Below are positions 49,123 to 57,859 of a DNA stretch of 64,000 bases, one piece after another. The stretch is from NCBI RefSeq assembly GCF_003402535.2, contig NZ_AP025170.1, forward strand, positions 744,001-808,000. The letters are read 5' to 3'. Both the position numbers and the translations under genes were made by a program. The notes beneath the pieces were generated by a model. That model was not told where the DNA came from. It worked only from the letters and a program-made list of their open reading frames with translations, and searched no databases. The DNA is from Cupriavidus sp. P-10. GTDB taxonomy: Bacteria; Pseudomonadota; Gammaproteobacteria; Burkholderiales; Burkholderiaceae. Each line of letters starts with the position of its first letter. Within the stretch, counting starts at the first letter, position 1.

Positions 49123-51759
49123 TCAGGCGCGGCGCGCAGGCTGGCCCATCCAGTGGTGCACCAGGTCGACGGTGGCAGCGGTGGCGGCCTCGTCGCACTG
49201 CAGTACCAGCAGGTCGCCTGGCACCAACTGGCCAAGCGCTGCCTCGATAGCATTGGCGCGTGCGCCTTCGTCGATGATCTTGGTCACGCGGCGGCCTTCA
49301 TACAGGCCTTGCTTGAGCAGCGCGCGTGCCTCGGCATCGGGCAGGGCGCGCTTGACGCTGCGATCTTCGCACAGGAAGACGCGGTCGAAATGCTTGCCCA
49401 GCACCTTGCCCTGGCGCACCAGGTCCTGGTCGCGGCGCTGCACGCCGGCACCGTAGACCACCATGCGACGCTCGGACGGGAAGCGCTCCAGCGCGGCCGC
49501 CAGCGCTTCCAGCGCGGGGGCGTTGTGGGCGTCGTCGATGACCACGGTGGCACCGTTGCGCTCGAACAACGTGAAGCGGCCCGGCACGTCGACCTGGCCG
49601 ACGTCGAAGGTCACCACGCCGGCGCGGATCAGGTCGTTGGAGATGCCCAGCGCCCAGCCCGCGGCCACGGCCGCCAGCACGTTCTCTACCTGGAACGCCA
49701 CGCGGCCGGCGTAGGTCAGCGGCACCGCGGCCACGTCGACCAGCGGCGTTTCCTTGCTGCCGACCGCCAGCACGATCTTGCCTTCGCGCACATACACGGC
49801 GCGCTTGCCTGCGGCGCGGTGCGACATGATCGCGGGCAATTCGGGCGTCAGGCCAAAGAAGATCACGTCGCCGTCGCACAACCCGGCCATCTCGACCAGG
49901 CGTTCGTCGCGTGCGTTCAGCACGGCGGCGCCGTCCTTGAGCACCACGTCGACCTGCGTGCGCAGCACGTTGTACATGCGGTCCTCGTCCTCGACGTAGT
50001 AGTCGCCGAGGTGGTCGGGCTGGTCGAAGTTGGTGACCACGCCGACCTGGCAACGGTCATAGACCAGGCCTTCGGACAGGATGCTGCCGCTGTCGTTCTC
50101 GAACACGGCGGCCTCGACCGCGCGGTTCATCAGGATGCGGTGGCCGGCGTCCCAGTTGGCGCGGTCGCCGCTCTGCACCAGGCGCCGGTCCAGGAACAGG
50201 CCGTCGCTGCAGGCCAGGCCGGTATGCTTGCCCGACAGCTGCAGCAGGCGGGCGACCAGGCGCGCCACCACGGTCTTGCCGTTGGTGCCGGTCACGCCGA
50301 CCACCGGGATGCGGCCGCAGTCGTCCTGCTCGGACTCGGGGAACAGGTGGTTGACGATGGCGCGGCCAACCGGACGCGGCGTGCCTTCGGCCGGCTTGAT
50401 GTGCATCAGCAGGCCGGGGCCGGCGTTGACCTCTACGATGGCCCCGCGCTGTTCGGCCAGTGGGCGTGAGATGTCCTCGGCCACCAGGTCCACGCCAGCG
50501 ATATCCAGGCCAACCACGCGCGCGGCCAGCGACGCATGCGCGGCCACGCTCGGGTGAACGCGGTCGGTCACGTCGAAGGCGACGTTGCCGTTGCGCTGGA
50601 TCAGCACGGTGCGGCCTTCCGCCGGCACCGAGCTGCCGTCCATGCCCTGGCGCTTCAGCTCCAAGCGCGCGGCGGAATCCAGGCGCACGCGGTTCAGCGG
50701 ATGGTCTTCGGTGCTGCCGCGGCGCGGATCGGAATTGATCTGCAGTTCGATCAGCTCGTCGATGGTGGACTTGCCGTCGCCGACCACGCAGGCGGTCTCG
50801 CCCATCGCGGCGGCGACCATGCGGCCGCCCACCACCAGCAGGCGGTGTTCGTTGCCTGGGATGAAGCGCTCGACAATGACGCCGCTGCCTTCTTCCAGGG
50901 CGACCGCGTACGCGGTCTCGACTTCCTCGCGGGTGATCAGGTTGGTAAAGACGCCGCGGCCGTGGTTGCCGTCATAGGGCTTCACCACCACCGGCACGCC
51001 GATGTTTTCGGCGGCGCCCCAGGCGTCTTCCGGCGAGTCAACCATGCGGCCTTCCGGCACCGGCACGCCGCACGACTCCAGCAGGCTCTTGGTCAGGTCC
51101 TTGTCGCGCGAGATGCTCTCGCCGATGGCGCTGGTGCGGTCGGTCTCGGCGGTCCAGATGCGGCGCTGGCGCGCACCGTAGCCCAGCTGGACCAGGTTGC
51201 CGTCCGACAGGCGGATGGCGGGGATGTCCCGGTCGTCCGCGGCATCGACGATGCACGCGGTGCTGGGGCCGAGGCAATGTTCGTCGACCAGGCGGCGCAG
51301 GTGGTCCACGGCGGCGGGGACGTCGAAGGGACGGTCCTCGATCGCGGCCATGACCAGGTCGCGAGCGGCGAACAGGGCGGCGCGGGTGACTTCCTCGTGC
51401 CACGCACGGACGATCACCTTGTACACGCCGCGCACCGGGGTCTCGCGCGCCTTGCCGAAGCCGCCGGGCATGCCCGCCAGGTTCTGCAACTCAAGCGTCA
51501 CGTGTTCCAGGATATGGCCCGGCCAGGTGCCTTCCTTCAGGCGCTGCAGGAAGCCGCCGCGCTCGCCGATGCTGCAGCGATGCTCGATCAGCGATGGCAG
51601 CCAGGCCGACAGGCGCTCGTAGAACCCCGGAATCGTGTTGGAGGGAAAGTCCTCCAGTTCCCCGATATCGACCCATGCCTCCAGGACGGGCCGATATGTC
51701 CACATATTCGGGCCGCGCAGCGACATGACATCGAAAATCTCAATGTCCTTCTTTTTCAT
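49123..51759 (-). CDS. cphA: Cyanophycin synthetase, first paralogue (CphA)
   Basis: 878 residues with the same three-part architecture. N-terminal domain starting with the family motif MSLRGPNMW and carrying W79-P-G-H82-I-L-E85-H86; ATP-grasp domain (KPYDGNHGRGVFTNLITREE, EVNAGPGLLMHIKPAEGTPR); Mur-ligase domain with P-loop GTNGKT around 491-496. The W..GH..EH motif matches the one I recall being tied to primer-generating hydrolysis of cyanophycin in CphA1 enzymes. First gene of the minus-strand operon, divergent from the ABC transporter. No cyanophycinase (cphB) is in the window. Confidence 0.95.
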   Translation of the reverse strand: MKKKDIEIFDVMSLRGPNMWTYRPVLEAWVDIGELEDFPSNTIPGFYERLSAWLPSLIEHRCSIGERGGFLQRLKEGTWPGHILEHVTLELQNLAGMPGGFGKARETPVRGVYKVIVRAWHEEVTRAALFAARDLVMAAIEDRPFDVPAAVDHLRRLVDEHCLGPSTACIVDAADDRDIPAIRLSDGNLVQLGYGARQRRIWTAETDRTSAIGESISRDKDLTKSLLESCGVPVPEGRMVDSPEDAWGAAENIGVPVVVKPYDGNHGRGVFTNLITREEVETAYAVALEEGSGVIVERFIPGNEHRLLVVGGRMVAAAMGETACVVGDGKSTIDELIELQINSDPRRGSTEDHPLNRVRLDSAARLELKRQGMDGSSVPAEGRTVLIQRNGNVAFDVTDRVHPSVAAHASLAARVVGLDIAGVDLVAEDISRPLAEQRGAIVEVNAGPGLLMHIKPAEGTPRPVGRAIVNHLFPESEQDDCGRIPVVGVTGTNGKTVVARLVARLLQLSGKHTGLACSDGLFLDRRLVQSGDRANWDAGHRILMNRAVEAAVFENDSGSILSEGLVYDRCQVGVVTNFDQPDHLGDYYVEDEDRMYNVLRTQVDVVLKDGAAVLNARDERLVEMAGLCDGDVIFFGLTPELPAIMSHRAAGKRAVYVREGKIVLAVGSKETPLVDVAAVPLTYAGRVAFQVENVLAAVAAGWALGISNDLIRAGVVTFDVGQVDVPGRFTLFERNGATVVIDDAHNAPALEALAAALERFPSERRMVVYGAGVQRRDQDLVRQGKVLGKHFDRVFLCEDRSVKRALPDAEARALLKQGLYEGRRVTKIIDEGARANAIEAALGQLVPGDLLVLQCDEAATAATVDLVHHWMGQPARRA

Positions 51760-52013
51760 TGAATTTGCTTGAGGCAGTGGGCGGAACGCCCGAGAAATGG
51801 AAGCCTAACCTTTCAATAACGTTACAGCTTAGTACAGGTTGACTTTCTTCGATTAAAAGTGATTGTGCAGTGCATCAGGGCAACCCGCGGGTTCGCTGTT
51901 ATTTGCGTCGTTATGTATACTGCGGGCGAATTCACGGGCAGCTAGTGCGCGCCCGGCCTAAATTTGTTTCAAGTTATGTCCTTTTCCCCTGGACGCTGCA
52001 TGCCGCGCCATCC
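51760..52013. promoter_or_regulatory. Divergent promoter region of cphA and the ABC transporter
   Basis: 254 bp, visibly more AT-rich than its surroundings. On the plus strand a TATACT -10 box (51916-51921) with TTCGCT 18 bp upstream can serve the ABC gene; TTGACT at 51839 is another -35 candidate. No clear minus-strand promoter could be fixed. The short spacing suggests the two operons are regulated together. Confidence 0.5.
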
Positions 52014-54311
52014 ATGACCCAGTCCTCCCTGCCTGCCCTCAACACCCCCGCCTCCGACGAGCCGTGGCGTGCCGAATCCGGAACGTGGCTCCGTTCCGGC
52101 GAGAACGTCCTGGCCGGACTGATGCTGGACCTCGACGCGAGGCTGCATTTTACCCAAGGGTGGCTGGTTGTGACGGACCAGCGCATCGTCGCCCGGGCGC
52201 CGGGTGAAAAAAATGTGCGCGAATGGAGCATCTCGCCCGAACTGCGCCTGTCCCATACCGATCATGCGGGGGTTGGCACCCTCGAACTGGCCGGCCCCGG
52301 GGGGCGGCTGGCCAGCTGGCGATATACGCTTGGTTACAATCCTGCCGCGCTGCGGCTGGCCGACCAGTTCGAAACGCGCCGCGACGCAACCTCGGCGGCT
52401 CAGGTAGGCGAGCAGGGCGAAGTGGCTTGCCCGACCTGCAAGGCACCGCTGCCGCCAGATGAGGAAGAGTGCCCGCAATGCAACCGCGAGCTGGAAACGC
52501 CGCCGTCGACCTGGGCGCTGCTGCGCCTGTGGCGCTTTGCCCAGCCTTACCGCTGGCAACTGCTGGCCGGCTTCATGCTGACGCTGTTTTCCACCGGCGC
52601 CACGCTGGTACCGCCGTACCTGACCATGCCGCTGATGGACAAGGTGCTGATTCCGTACCAGAACGGCGTGCCGATCGACTACAACCTGGTGCGCATGTAC
52701 CTGGGCGGCCTGCTCGGCGCCGCGCTCGTGGCGTGGAGCCTGGGATGGGCGCGCACCTATCTGCTGGCGCGTGTATCCGAGCGCATCGGTGCCGATCTGC
52801 GCACAACGACCTATGAACATCTGCTGAAGCTGTCGCTGGAATATTTTGGCGGCAAGCGCACCGGCGACCTGATGGCCCGCATCGGCTCGGAAAGCGACCG
52901 CATCTGCGTGTTTCTTTCCCTGCACTTGCTGGACTTCGCCACCGACGTGCTGATGATCGTGATGACGGCGGTGATCCTGGTCTCGATCAACCCCTGGCTG
53001 GCGCTGGTCACGCTGGTGCCGCTCCCGTTCATCGCCTGGATGATCCATCTGGTGCGCGACCGCCTGCGCCACGGCTTTGAGAAGATCGACCGCATCTGGT
53101 CTGAGATCACCAACGTGCTCGCCGACACCATCCCCGGCATCCGCGTGGTCAAGGCTTTTGCCCAGGAGAAGCGGGAGGTGACGCGCTTTCACGAGGCCAA
53201 CAAGCACAACCTGGCGATCAATGACCGCGTCAACGCGGTGTGGTCGCTGTTCACGCCGACGGTGACGCTGCTGACCGAGATCGGGCTGCTGATCGTGTGG
53301 GTGTTCGGCATCTGGCAGGTGTCGCACAGCGCCATCACGGTGGGCGTGCTGGTTGCCTTCCTGACCTATATCAGCCGCTTCTATACGCGCCTCGATTCGA
53401 TGAGCCGCATCGTTTCCGTGACGCAGAAGGCCGCGGCGGGCGCCAAGCGGATCTTCGACATCCTTGACCATGTCTCGAGCGTGCCCGAGCCGGTGCGTCC
53501 GGCGAAGCTCGACAAGGTCGAAGGCGCCATCGACATGCGCGACCTCGGCTTCCGCTATGGCAACCGGGCGGTGATCCGCGGGCTGGACCTGTCGATCGCC
53601 CCGGGCGAGATGATCGGCCTGGTCGGACACAGCGGCTCGGGCAAGAGCACGCTGGTCAACCTGATCTGCCGCTTCTACGATGTTTCCGAAGGGGCGATCC
53701 GTGTCGACGGCGTCGATATCCGCTCGCTGCCGGTGTCCGAGTACCGCCGCCATATCGGCCTGGTGCTGCAGGAGCCGTTCCTGTTCTTCGGCACCATCGC
53801 CGACAACATCGCCTACGGCAAGCCGGATGCCACGCGCGAGGAGATCATCGCTGCCGCGCGCGCGGCGCATGCGCACGAGTTCATCCTGCGCCTGCCGCAC
53901 GGCTACGACTCGCTGGTAGGGGAGCGCGGCCAGGCCTTGTCGGGCGGCGAGCGCCAGCGCATCTCGATCGCGCGTGCGCTGCTGATCAACCCGCGCATCC
54001 TGATCATGGACGAGGCCACGTCATCGGTCGACACGCAGACTGAGAAGGAAATCCAGAAGGCGCTCGACAACCTGGTGCAGGGCCGTACCACCATCGCCAT
54101 CGCACACCGGCTGTCGACGCTGCGCAAGGCCGATCGCCTGGTGGTGATGGACCGCGGCAAGATCGTCGAAGTCGGCAGCCACGACGAACTGCTGCTGCGC
54201 GAGGGCGCGTACTACAAGCTCTACCAGGCGCAGGCGCGCAACGTCGATACCGAGGATGACGACGAGCGTGAAGCCGTGACCGAACTGCCGGAGGTGGCCA
54301 ATGCCCACTGA
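52014..54311 (+). CDS. Cyanophycin-associated ABC exporter with N-terminal zinc ribbon
   Basis: 765 residues from ATG 52014. The first ~130 residues form a beta-rich domain (LHFTQGWLVVTDQRIVARAP), PH-like in pattern. A zinc ribbon follows, with Cys139/142 and Cys153/156 (CPTCKAP...CPQC). Then come six membrane helices of an exporter domain and an ATPase with Walker A GHSGSGKST (538-546), signature LSGGERQR and DEATSSVD. It is a half-transporter, so probably a homodimer. An in-frame ATG at 51870 lies upstream of the likely promoter. The family is, to my recollection, found next to cyanophycin synthetases in betaproteobacteria. The cargo is unknown. Confidence 0.88.
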   Translation: MTQSSLPALNTPASDEPWRAESGTWLRSGENVLAGLMLDLDARLHFTQGWLVVTDQRIVARAPGEKNVREWSISPELRLSHTDHAGVGTLELAGPGGRLASWRYTLGYNPAALRLADQFETRRDATSAAQVGEQGEVACPTCKAPLPPDEEECPQCNRELETPPSTWALLRLWRFAQPYRWQLLAGFMLTLFSTGATLVPPYLTMPLMDKVLIPYQNGVPIDYNLVRMYLGGLLGAALVAWSLGWARTYLLARVSERIGADLRTTTYEHLLKLSLEYFGGKRTGDLMARIGSESDRICVFLSLHLLDFATDVLMIVMTAVILVSINPWLALVTLVPLPFIAWMIHLVRDRLRHGFEKIDRIWSEITNVLADTIPGIRVVKAFAQEKREVTRFHEANKHNLAINDRVNAVWSLFTPTVTLLTEIGLLIVWVFGIWQVSHSAITVGVLVAFLTYISRFYTRLDSMSRIVSVTQKAAAGAKRIFDILDHVSSVPEPVRPAKLDKVEGAIDMRDLGFRYGNRAVIRGLDLSIAPGEMIGLVGHSGSGKSTLVNLICRFYDVSEGAIRVDGVDIRSLPVSEYRRHIGLVLQEPFLFFGTIADNIAYGKPDATREEIIAAARAAHAHEFILRLPHGYDSLVGERGQALSGGERQRISIARALLINPRILIMDEATSSVDTQTEKEIQKALDNLVQGRTTIAIAHRLSTLRKADRLVVMDRGKIVEVGSHDELLLREGAYYKLYQAQARNVDTEDDDEREAVTELPEVANAH

Positions 54312-54807
54312 CATGACTTTGGCTGACATCAATGCCGCAGCCAGCGCGACCTTCACGCTGTCGCGCAATGCATTCGGCCGCCTGACGCTGATCCATGGCG
54401 ACGGCACGGTTTATGAAGGGGTGGTGCCGGTACGGGCCTTCCCGATTTCCGCGCCGCAAGGCGGTATCGGCATGATGAGCGCCGACGGGCATGAGGTGGT
54501 ATGGATTCCGCGGCTTGAAGCCCTGCCTGCCGCCGAGCGCGGCATGATCGAGGAAGAACTCGCGTCGCGCGAATTCATGCCGGAGATCGAGCGCATCGTC
54601 GAGGTATCGACGTTTGCCACGCCGAGCGTGTGGACCGTGCAGACCGATCGCGGGCAGACCTCGCTCGTGCTGCGTGGGGAAGAGGCAATCCGGCGCCTGT
54701 CCGGCAACACGCTGATGGTGTCGGACAGCCATGGGATCCACTACCTGATCCGGGACCTGATGGCGCTCGACAAGCACAGCCGCAAGCTGCTTGACAGGTT
54801 CCTCTGA
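54301..54807 (+). CDS. DUF1854 protein coupled to the ABC exporter
   Basis: 168 residues, soluble, starting inside the end of the ABC gene (11-bp overlap, ATGCCCACTGA). It contains FTLSRNAFGRLTLIHGDGTV, the PQGGIGMMSADGHEVVWIP core and RFL at the end. It is a DUF1854 family member, seen with cyanophycin-linked ABC transporters. No catalytic motif is visible; translational coupling suggests an accessory or regulatory subunit of the exporter. The GHEVVWIPRLEALPAAERG stretch is the most family-like part. Confidence 0.85.
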   Translation: MPTDMTLADINAAASATFTLSRNAFGRLTLIHGDGTVYEGVVPVRAFPISAPQGGIGMMSADGHEVVWIPRLEALPAAERGMIEEELASREFMPEIERIVEVSTFATPSVWTVQTDRGQTSLVLRGEEAIRRLSGNTLMVSDSHGIHYLIRDLMALDKHSRKLLDRFL

Positions 54808-54837
54808 CGGCGGGCAGATGGTCCGGCGCAAGCCGAA

Positions 54838-54866
54838 GCGGCGCCTGGCGGCGCCGCGTTTCGTTT
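54838..54866 (+). terminator. Terminator of the ABC-DUF1854 operon
   Basis: 8-bp stem gcggcgcc / ggcgccgc (loop tggc) followed by gtttcgttt. It abuts the stop codon of the convergent adhesin gene. Confidence 0.65.
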
Positions 54867-55896
54867 ACTGGTAGTCCAGCGTAAATATCATGGCGCTCGA
54901 TACGCTGCCAGGCGAAGGCGCGCCCCCCAGCGAGACATAGCGCGCACCGAAGCGGTAGGTGGAAGGCACATTGGCGGCAATGTTGCCCATGGCATTGCGT
55001 ACTTGCAGCGGCACGGGTTCGCTGCCGGTGGCGTTGACGATCTGCACGCCGGCACCGCTGGCCATGCCGCTCATACCGGCGTTAGCGATGCCAAGGATGC
55101 CATTCGGTGCCGATTGCACGGGCGTGCCACCCGCGCCGTCCAGCGTCAGGCCCACGATGGCAGCGCCGCTGCAGGTCAGCTGGATCGTGAAGGGCGTGTT
55201 ACCGGCGGCTCCTTGGTTAGCCAGCGTGCTGGCACTGACATTGGGCAATGTCACCACGGCGGGGTAATTGACATTGCAGGCAATCTCGCGCGGCGAGGCA
55301 CTGCCCGAGAAGCCGATGTAGTTGACGTCGCCGCCGCCAAGCGCGCCTGCCGTCGAGCCCTGGTAGACACCAAAGCCGAAGCGAGTCTGTGCCGGATCGA
55401 GATTTCCCGCGGAGATGGTCCCAGTCTTCACGAATTCCACCGAAACCGATATGGAATAGGTCATGTCCGCGTTGAGCGTGCCCAGGTTGGCCGAGCGCGT
55501 ATCGCATTTGACCCCCGAGGCATTTGTCATCGGCTGTCCCGCGGCATTGCGTAGCCGGATGCCGATGCCGGCTACGCCGGTGGAGTAGACGCCGGGCATC
55601 ACTTCAGTGCCCGAACCGTAATAGCAGGAAATGATCTGTGCGCCGGCAACCACGGACGGCCAGGTCACCGTGCAATTGCCACTGAAAGTGTAATTGCGGA
55701 TGGTGCCGGGGATGGCGCTTCCGACCGGCAGGTTGGCCGCCACCGCCATATTGTTCATGGTCTGCAGAAAAGGCATGGCAGGCGTGGCAGTGCAGCCGGC
55801 ATGGGCGAGGTGCGGGGATGCTAGGCACGCGAGCACCAGAAGCCAGCGTTTGAGGGCATCGAGCAGTCGGATACCGATGGGTGGAGCGTTGTGCAT
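54865..55896 (-). CDS. Fimbrial adhesin-like secreted protein 1
   Basis: 343 residues with signal peptide ending AHAGC. Two domains: an N-terminal lectin-like half (about 34-200, several Cys) and a C-terminal pilin domain beginning REIACNVNYPAVVTLPNVSA, with NTPFTIQLTCSG and the terminal beta-strand SAMIFTLDYQ typical of chaperone-usher subunits. This two-domain plan is that of FimH-like tip adhesins. It lies near a paralogue (56700-57668). No chaperone, usher or major pilin gene is in the window. Confidence 0.82.
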   Translation of the reverse strand: MHNAPPIGIRLLDALKRWLLVLACLASPHLAHAGCTATPAMPFLQTMNNMAVAANLPVGSAIPGTIRNYTFSGNCTVTWPSVVAGAQIISCYYGSGTEVMPGVYSTGVAGIGIRLRNAAGQPMTNASGVKCDTRSANLGTLNADMTYSISVSVEFVKTGTISAGNLDPAQTRFGFGVYQGSTAGALGGGDVNYIGFSGSASPREIACNVNYPAVVTLPNVSASTLANQGAAGNTPFTIQLTCSGAAIVGLTLDGAGGTPVQSAPNGILGIANAGMSGMASGAGVQIVNATGSEPVPLQVRNAMGNIAANVPSTYRFGARYVSLGGAPSPGSVSSAMIFTLDYQ

Positions 55897-56105
55897 GGGT
55901 TTCAGCGGTTACGGGCTGGCGGTGGCCGTGGGTTGCCAATTCGCGTTCGCTGGAGCTGGCGCGGCCTGCCGGTTAAAGGACGAGCCAACTGTATTGGTAC
56001 CGCTTGCGCCCATGGCCGGAAAATTCCGAATGCGCAGGGCAAATTTTCGGCAGTTGCCGCGCTCATGCCGAAACCGGCACCTCTGATACGCACCCGGCGG
56101 GCATG

Positions 56106-56127
56106 AAAAACGGGCCATGGTGGCCCG
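56106..56127 (-). terminator. Terminator of the acidic small-protein gene
   Basis: cgggcc / ggcccg stem (5-base loop) with A5 on its left, giving a T5 tail on the minus strand, 57 bp past the stop at 56184. Confidence 0.65.
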
Positions 56128-56183
56128 CTGATCTCGTCGTCCCAATCATATGCCCCGCACGTGGCAGCGCCGCTGAAGCACAA

Positions 56184-56585
56184 CTAGTGCAGCATGTCCG
56201 GCGAGTCGTCGTCCTCGTCCCAGTCTTCATGCAGCATCGGCGCATCCGGCGCCATGTCGAAGACCATGGAGTGGTAGCGGATGCTGAACCACTCCCGGAA
56301 CATGTCCAGCGTCAGGGTCTCCGGCCAAAGCGAGTCGTCGAACCACTCGCCCAGCATGAATTCGAAGAATTCCTGCCAGCGCTTTTCGACCCAGTGGACC
56401 GCGTTGGCATGCGTATCCGCGAGTTCTTCGGGCAGCAGGAATACGCTCTGGTCCTCGCGCACCTGCTCCAGCGTGAGACCGGCAACCGGCTGCGGATCGA
56501 CTGTCTGGATCCAGTCCAGGAACGGCTGTTCCGGAACCAGCGCGACCATGGCACGGTTGAGGGTATAGCGGGGATAGTCGGACAT
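56184..56585 (-). CDS. Acidic conserved hypothetical protein
   Basis: 133 residues, cytoplasmic, rich in Asp, Glu and Trp, ending in a very acidic tail (HEDWDEDDDSPDML). The start MSDYPRYTLNRAMVALVPEQ and the FFEFMLGEWF segment look conserved rather than random, and it has its own terminator and a possible TACAAT -10 box upstream. No family function known to me. It separates two fimbrial adhesin-like genes, but its composition gives no sign of a fimbrial role. Confidence 0.7.
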   Translation of the reverse strand: MSDYPRYTLNRAMVALVPEQPFLDWIQTVDPQPVAGLTLEQVREDQSVFLLPEELADTHANAVHWVEKRWQEFFEFMLGEWFDDSLWPETLTLDMFREWFSIRYHSMVFDMAPDAPMLHEDWDEDDDSPDMLH

Positions 56586-56699
56586 GGGGAAAGGCGCTTA
56601 TGGCTTCGGCTGAACTGAGTATTGTAGTCGTCCGGATGCCCGAGGTAACGCTCTGTCGCTGCGAATGCGCGGCGGTCGCCTTTCCCGGCCCGACAAGCG

Positions 56700-57668
56700 C
56701 TACTGGTAGCTCATCGAAAACGTCGCAACGGCATTGACGAGTCCGCTCGATACCACGGGGCTGGTCTTGTAGTACCGCGCAGTCATCGGAATGCTGATCG
56801 CCTGGTTGTCGCTGTTCGTCCTGATGCCGGCGTCCATGACGGTGCCAAGGCTGATCGGCGCGGCGCCCTGCAAGACCTGCACGCCCACGCCTGTCGCCAT
56901 TCCGCTGCCGATCCCGTTGGCGAGCACGCCGGGGGCATTGGCGGGATCGGCCGGACCGTCGATGTCGTAGTGGAGGTTGATGTTCGCGTCGCACACCAGC
57001 GAGATGGTGAACGGCGTGGCACCCTGCGTCGATCCGACCGCGGCGAGGCTCTGCGCGCTGGTCGTCGGCAGCTTGACGACAATATTGCTGTTCGTCACGC
57101 GGCAACTGGCGGTTTTCACGTTGATTTGCGTGCTCGTGAAGAACGTCGAGGCTGCAACGACTCCGCCATACACTGCTGACGCGGTCGGGTTCTGGAACGA
57201 GATGACGCCGGGGCTGGTCTCTCCCGTCTTGATGAATTGCGCCCGATAGAGTGCGGGCGGCAGGTAGACGCCGTTCAGGTACGGCATGGTCAGCTGGGCG
57301 CGCGGCCAGTTCTGGATCATGGCCTGGTTGATGTCGCCCGGCCTGTCGGCAATCACATTGGACCAGGCAATCTTGATGCCGATTCCGGGAACGCCGGTCT
57401 CATACACGCCCGCGATCCCGGTTGGCGTCATCGGCGTCGCGTAACCATAGCTCCATGCTTCATACGGGTTGCATTGGATGTAGGCGGAGTTGGTTCCGAC
57501 CCAACCCGTGTCAAAGATGATGGCGCCCACCGGCAGGTCCCGCGGAATCTCGAGGTTTGCGGGCAAGTTCATGATCGAGGTGACACCCGTTCCGGTGCAG
57601 GCGCGGGCAGGGCCGGTGGCAACGATCAGAAGTAAGAGGCAGGCAATCAGGCAGTGCAATCGGCGCAT
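56700..57668 (-). CDS. Fimbrial adhesin-like secreted protein 2
   Basis: 322 residues with signal peptide ending ARAC. The N-terminal receptor-like half is divergent from its paralogue, but the second half is the same kind of pilin domain: ASCRVTNSNIVVKLPTTSAQ, TPFTISLVCDA, and the terminal strand VATFSMSYQ. Both proteins share GIAGVYETGVPGIGIKI-type strands in the first half (GVAGIGIRL in the other). It is probably exported and assembled by a chaperone-usher system encoded elsewhere. Confidence 0.8.
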   Translation of the reverse strand: MRRLHCLIACLLLLIVATGPARACTGTGVTSIMNLPANLEIPRDLPVGAIIFDTGWVGTNSAYIQCNPYEAWSYGYATPMTPTGIAGVYETGVPGIGIKIAWSNVIADRPGDINQAMIQNWPRAQLTMPYLNGVYLPPALYRAQFIKTGETSPGVISFQNPTASAVYGGVVAASTFFTSTQINVKTASCRVTNSNIVVKLPTTSAQSLAAVGSTQGATPFTISLVCDANINLHYDIDGPADPANAPGVLANGIGSGMATGVGVQVLQGAAPISLGTVMDAGIRTNSDNQAISIPMTARYYKTSPVVSSGLVNAVATFSMSYQ

Positions 57669-57783
57669 GGCGGGGCAGGCGGAATGATCGGTGCGACCAT
57701 TCTATGGAGCGAAGCTTTGCCGCCCGTTCGGACTTTTCCGAGAATGCCCGGGAATTAGCCATGCCGCGCCGCATGCGCCCGGA

Positions 57784-57820
57784 AACAAAAAACCCGTGAA
57801 GACGCTGGTCATCACGGGTT
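57784..57820 (-). terminator. Terminator of tmRNA
   Basis: 9-bp stem aacccgtga / tcacgggtt with A-rich left flank, giving TTTTTTGTTT on the minus strand. Confidence 0.8.
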
Positions 57821-57827
57821 TCCCGGG

Positions 57828-57851
57828 CTTCGGAGATGGAGGTCTCCGAAG
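57828..57851 (-). other. Second hairpin just after the tmRNA 3' end
   Basis: Perfect 9-bp arms cttcggaga / tctccgaag with a 6-base loop, 8 bp past the mature tmRNA CCA. It may guide 3' processing before the terminator. Confidence 0.5.
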
Positions 57852-57859
57852 TGTTTAGC

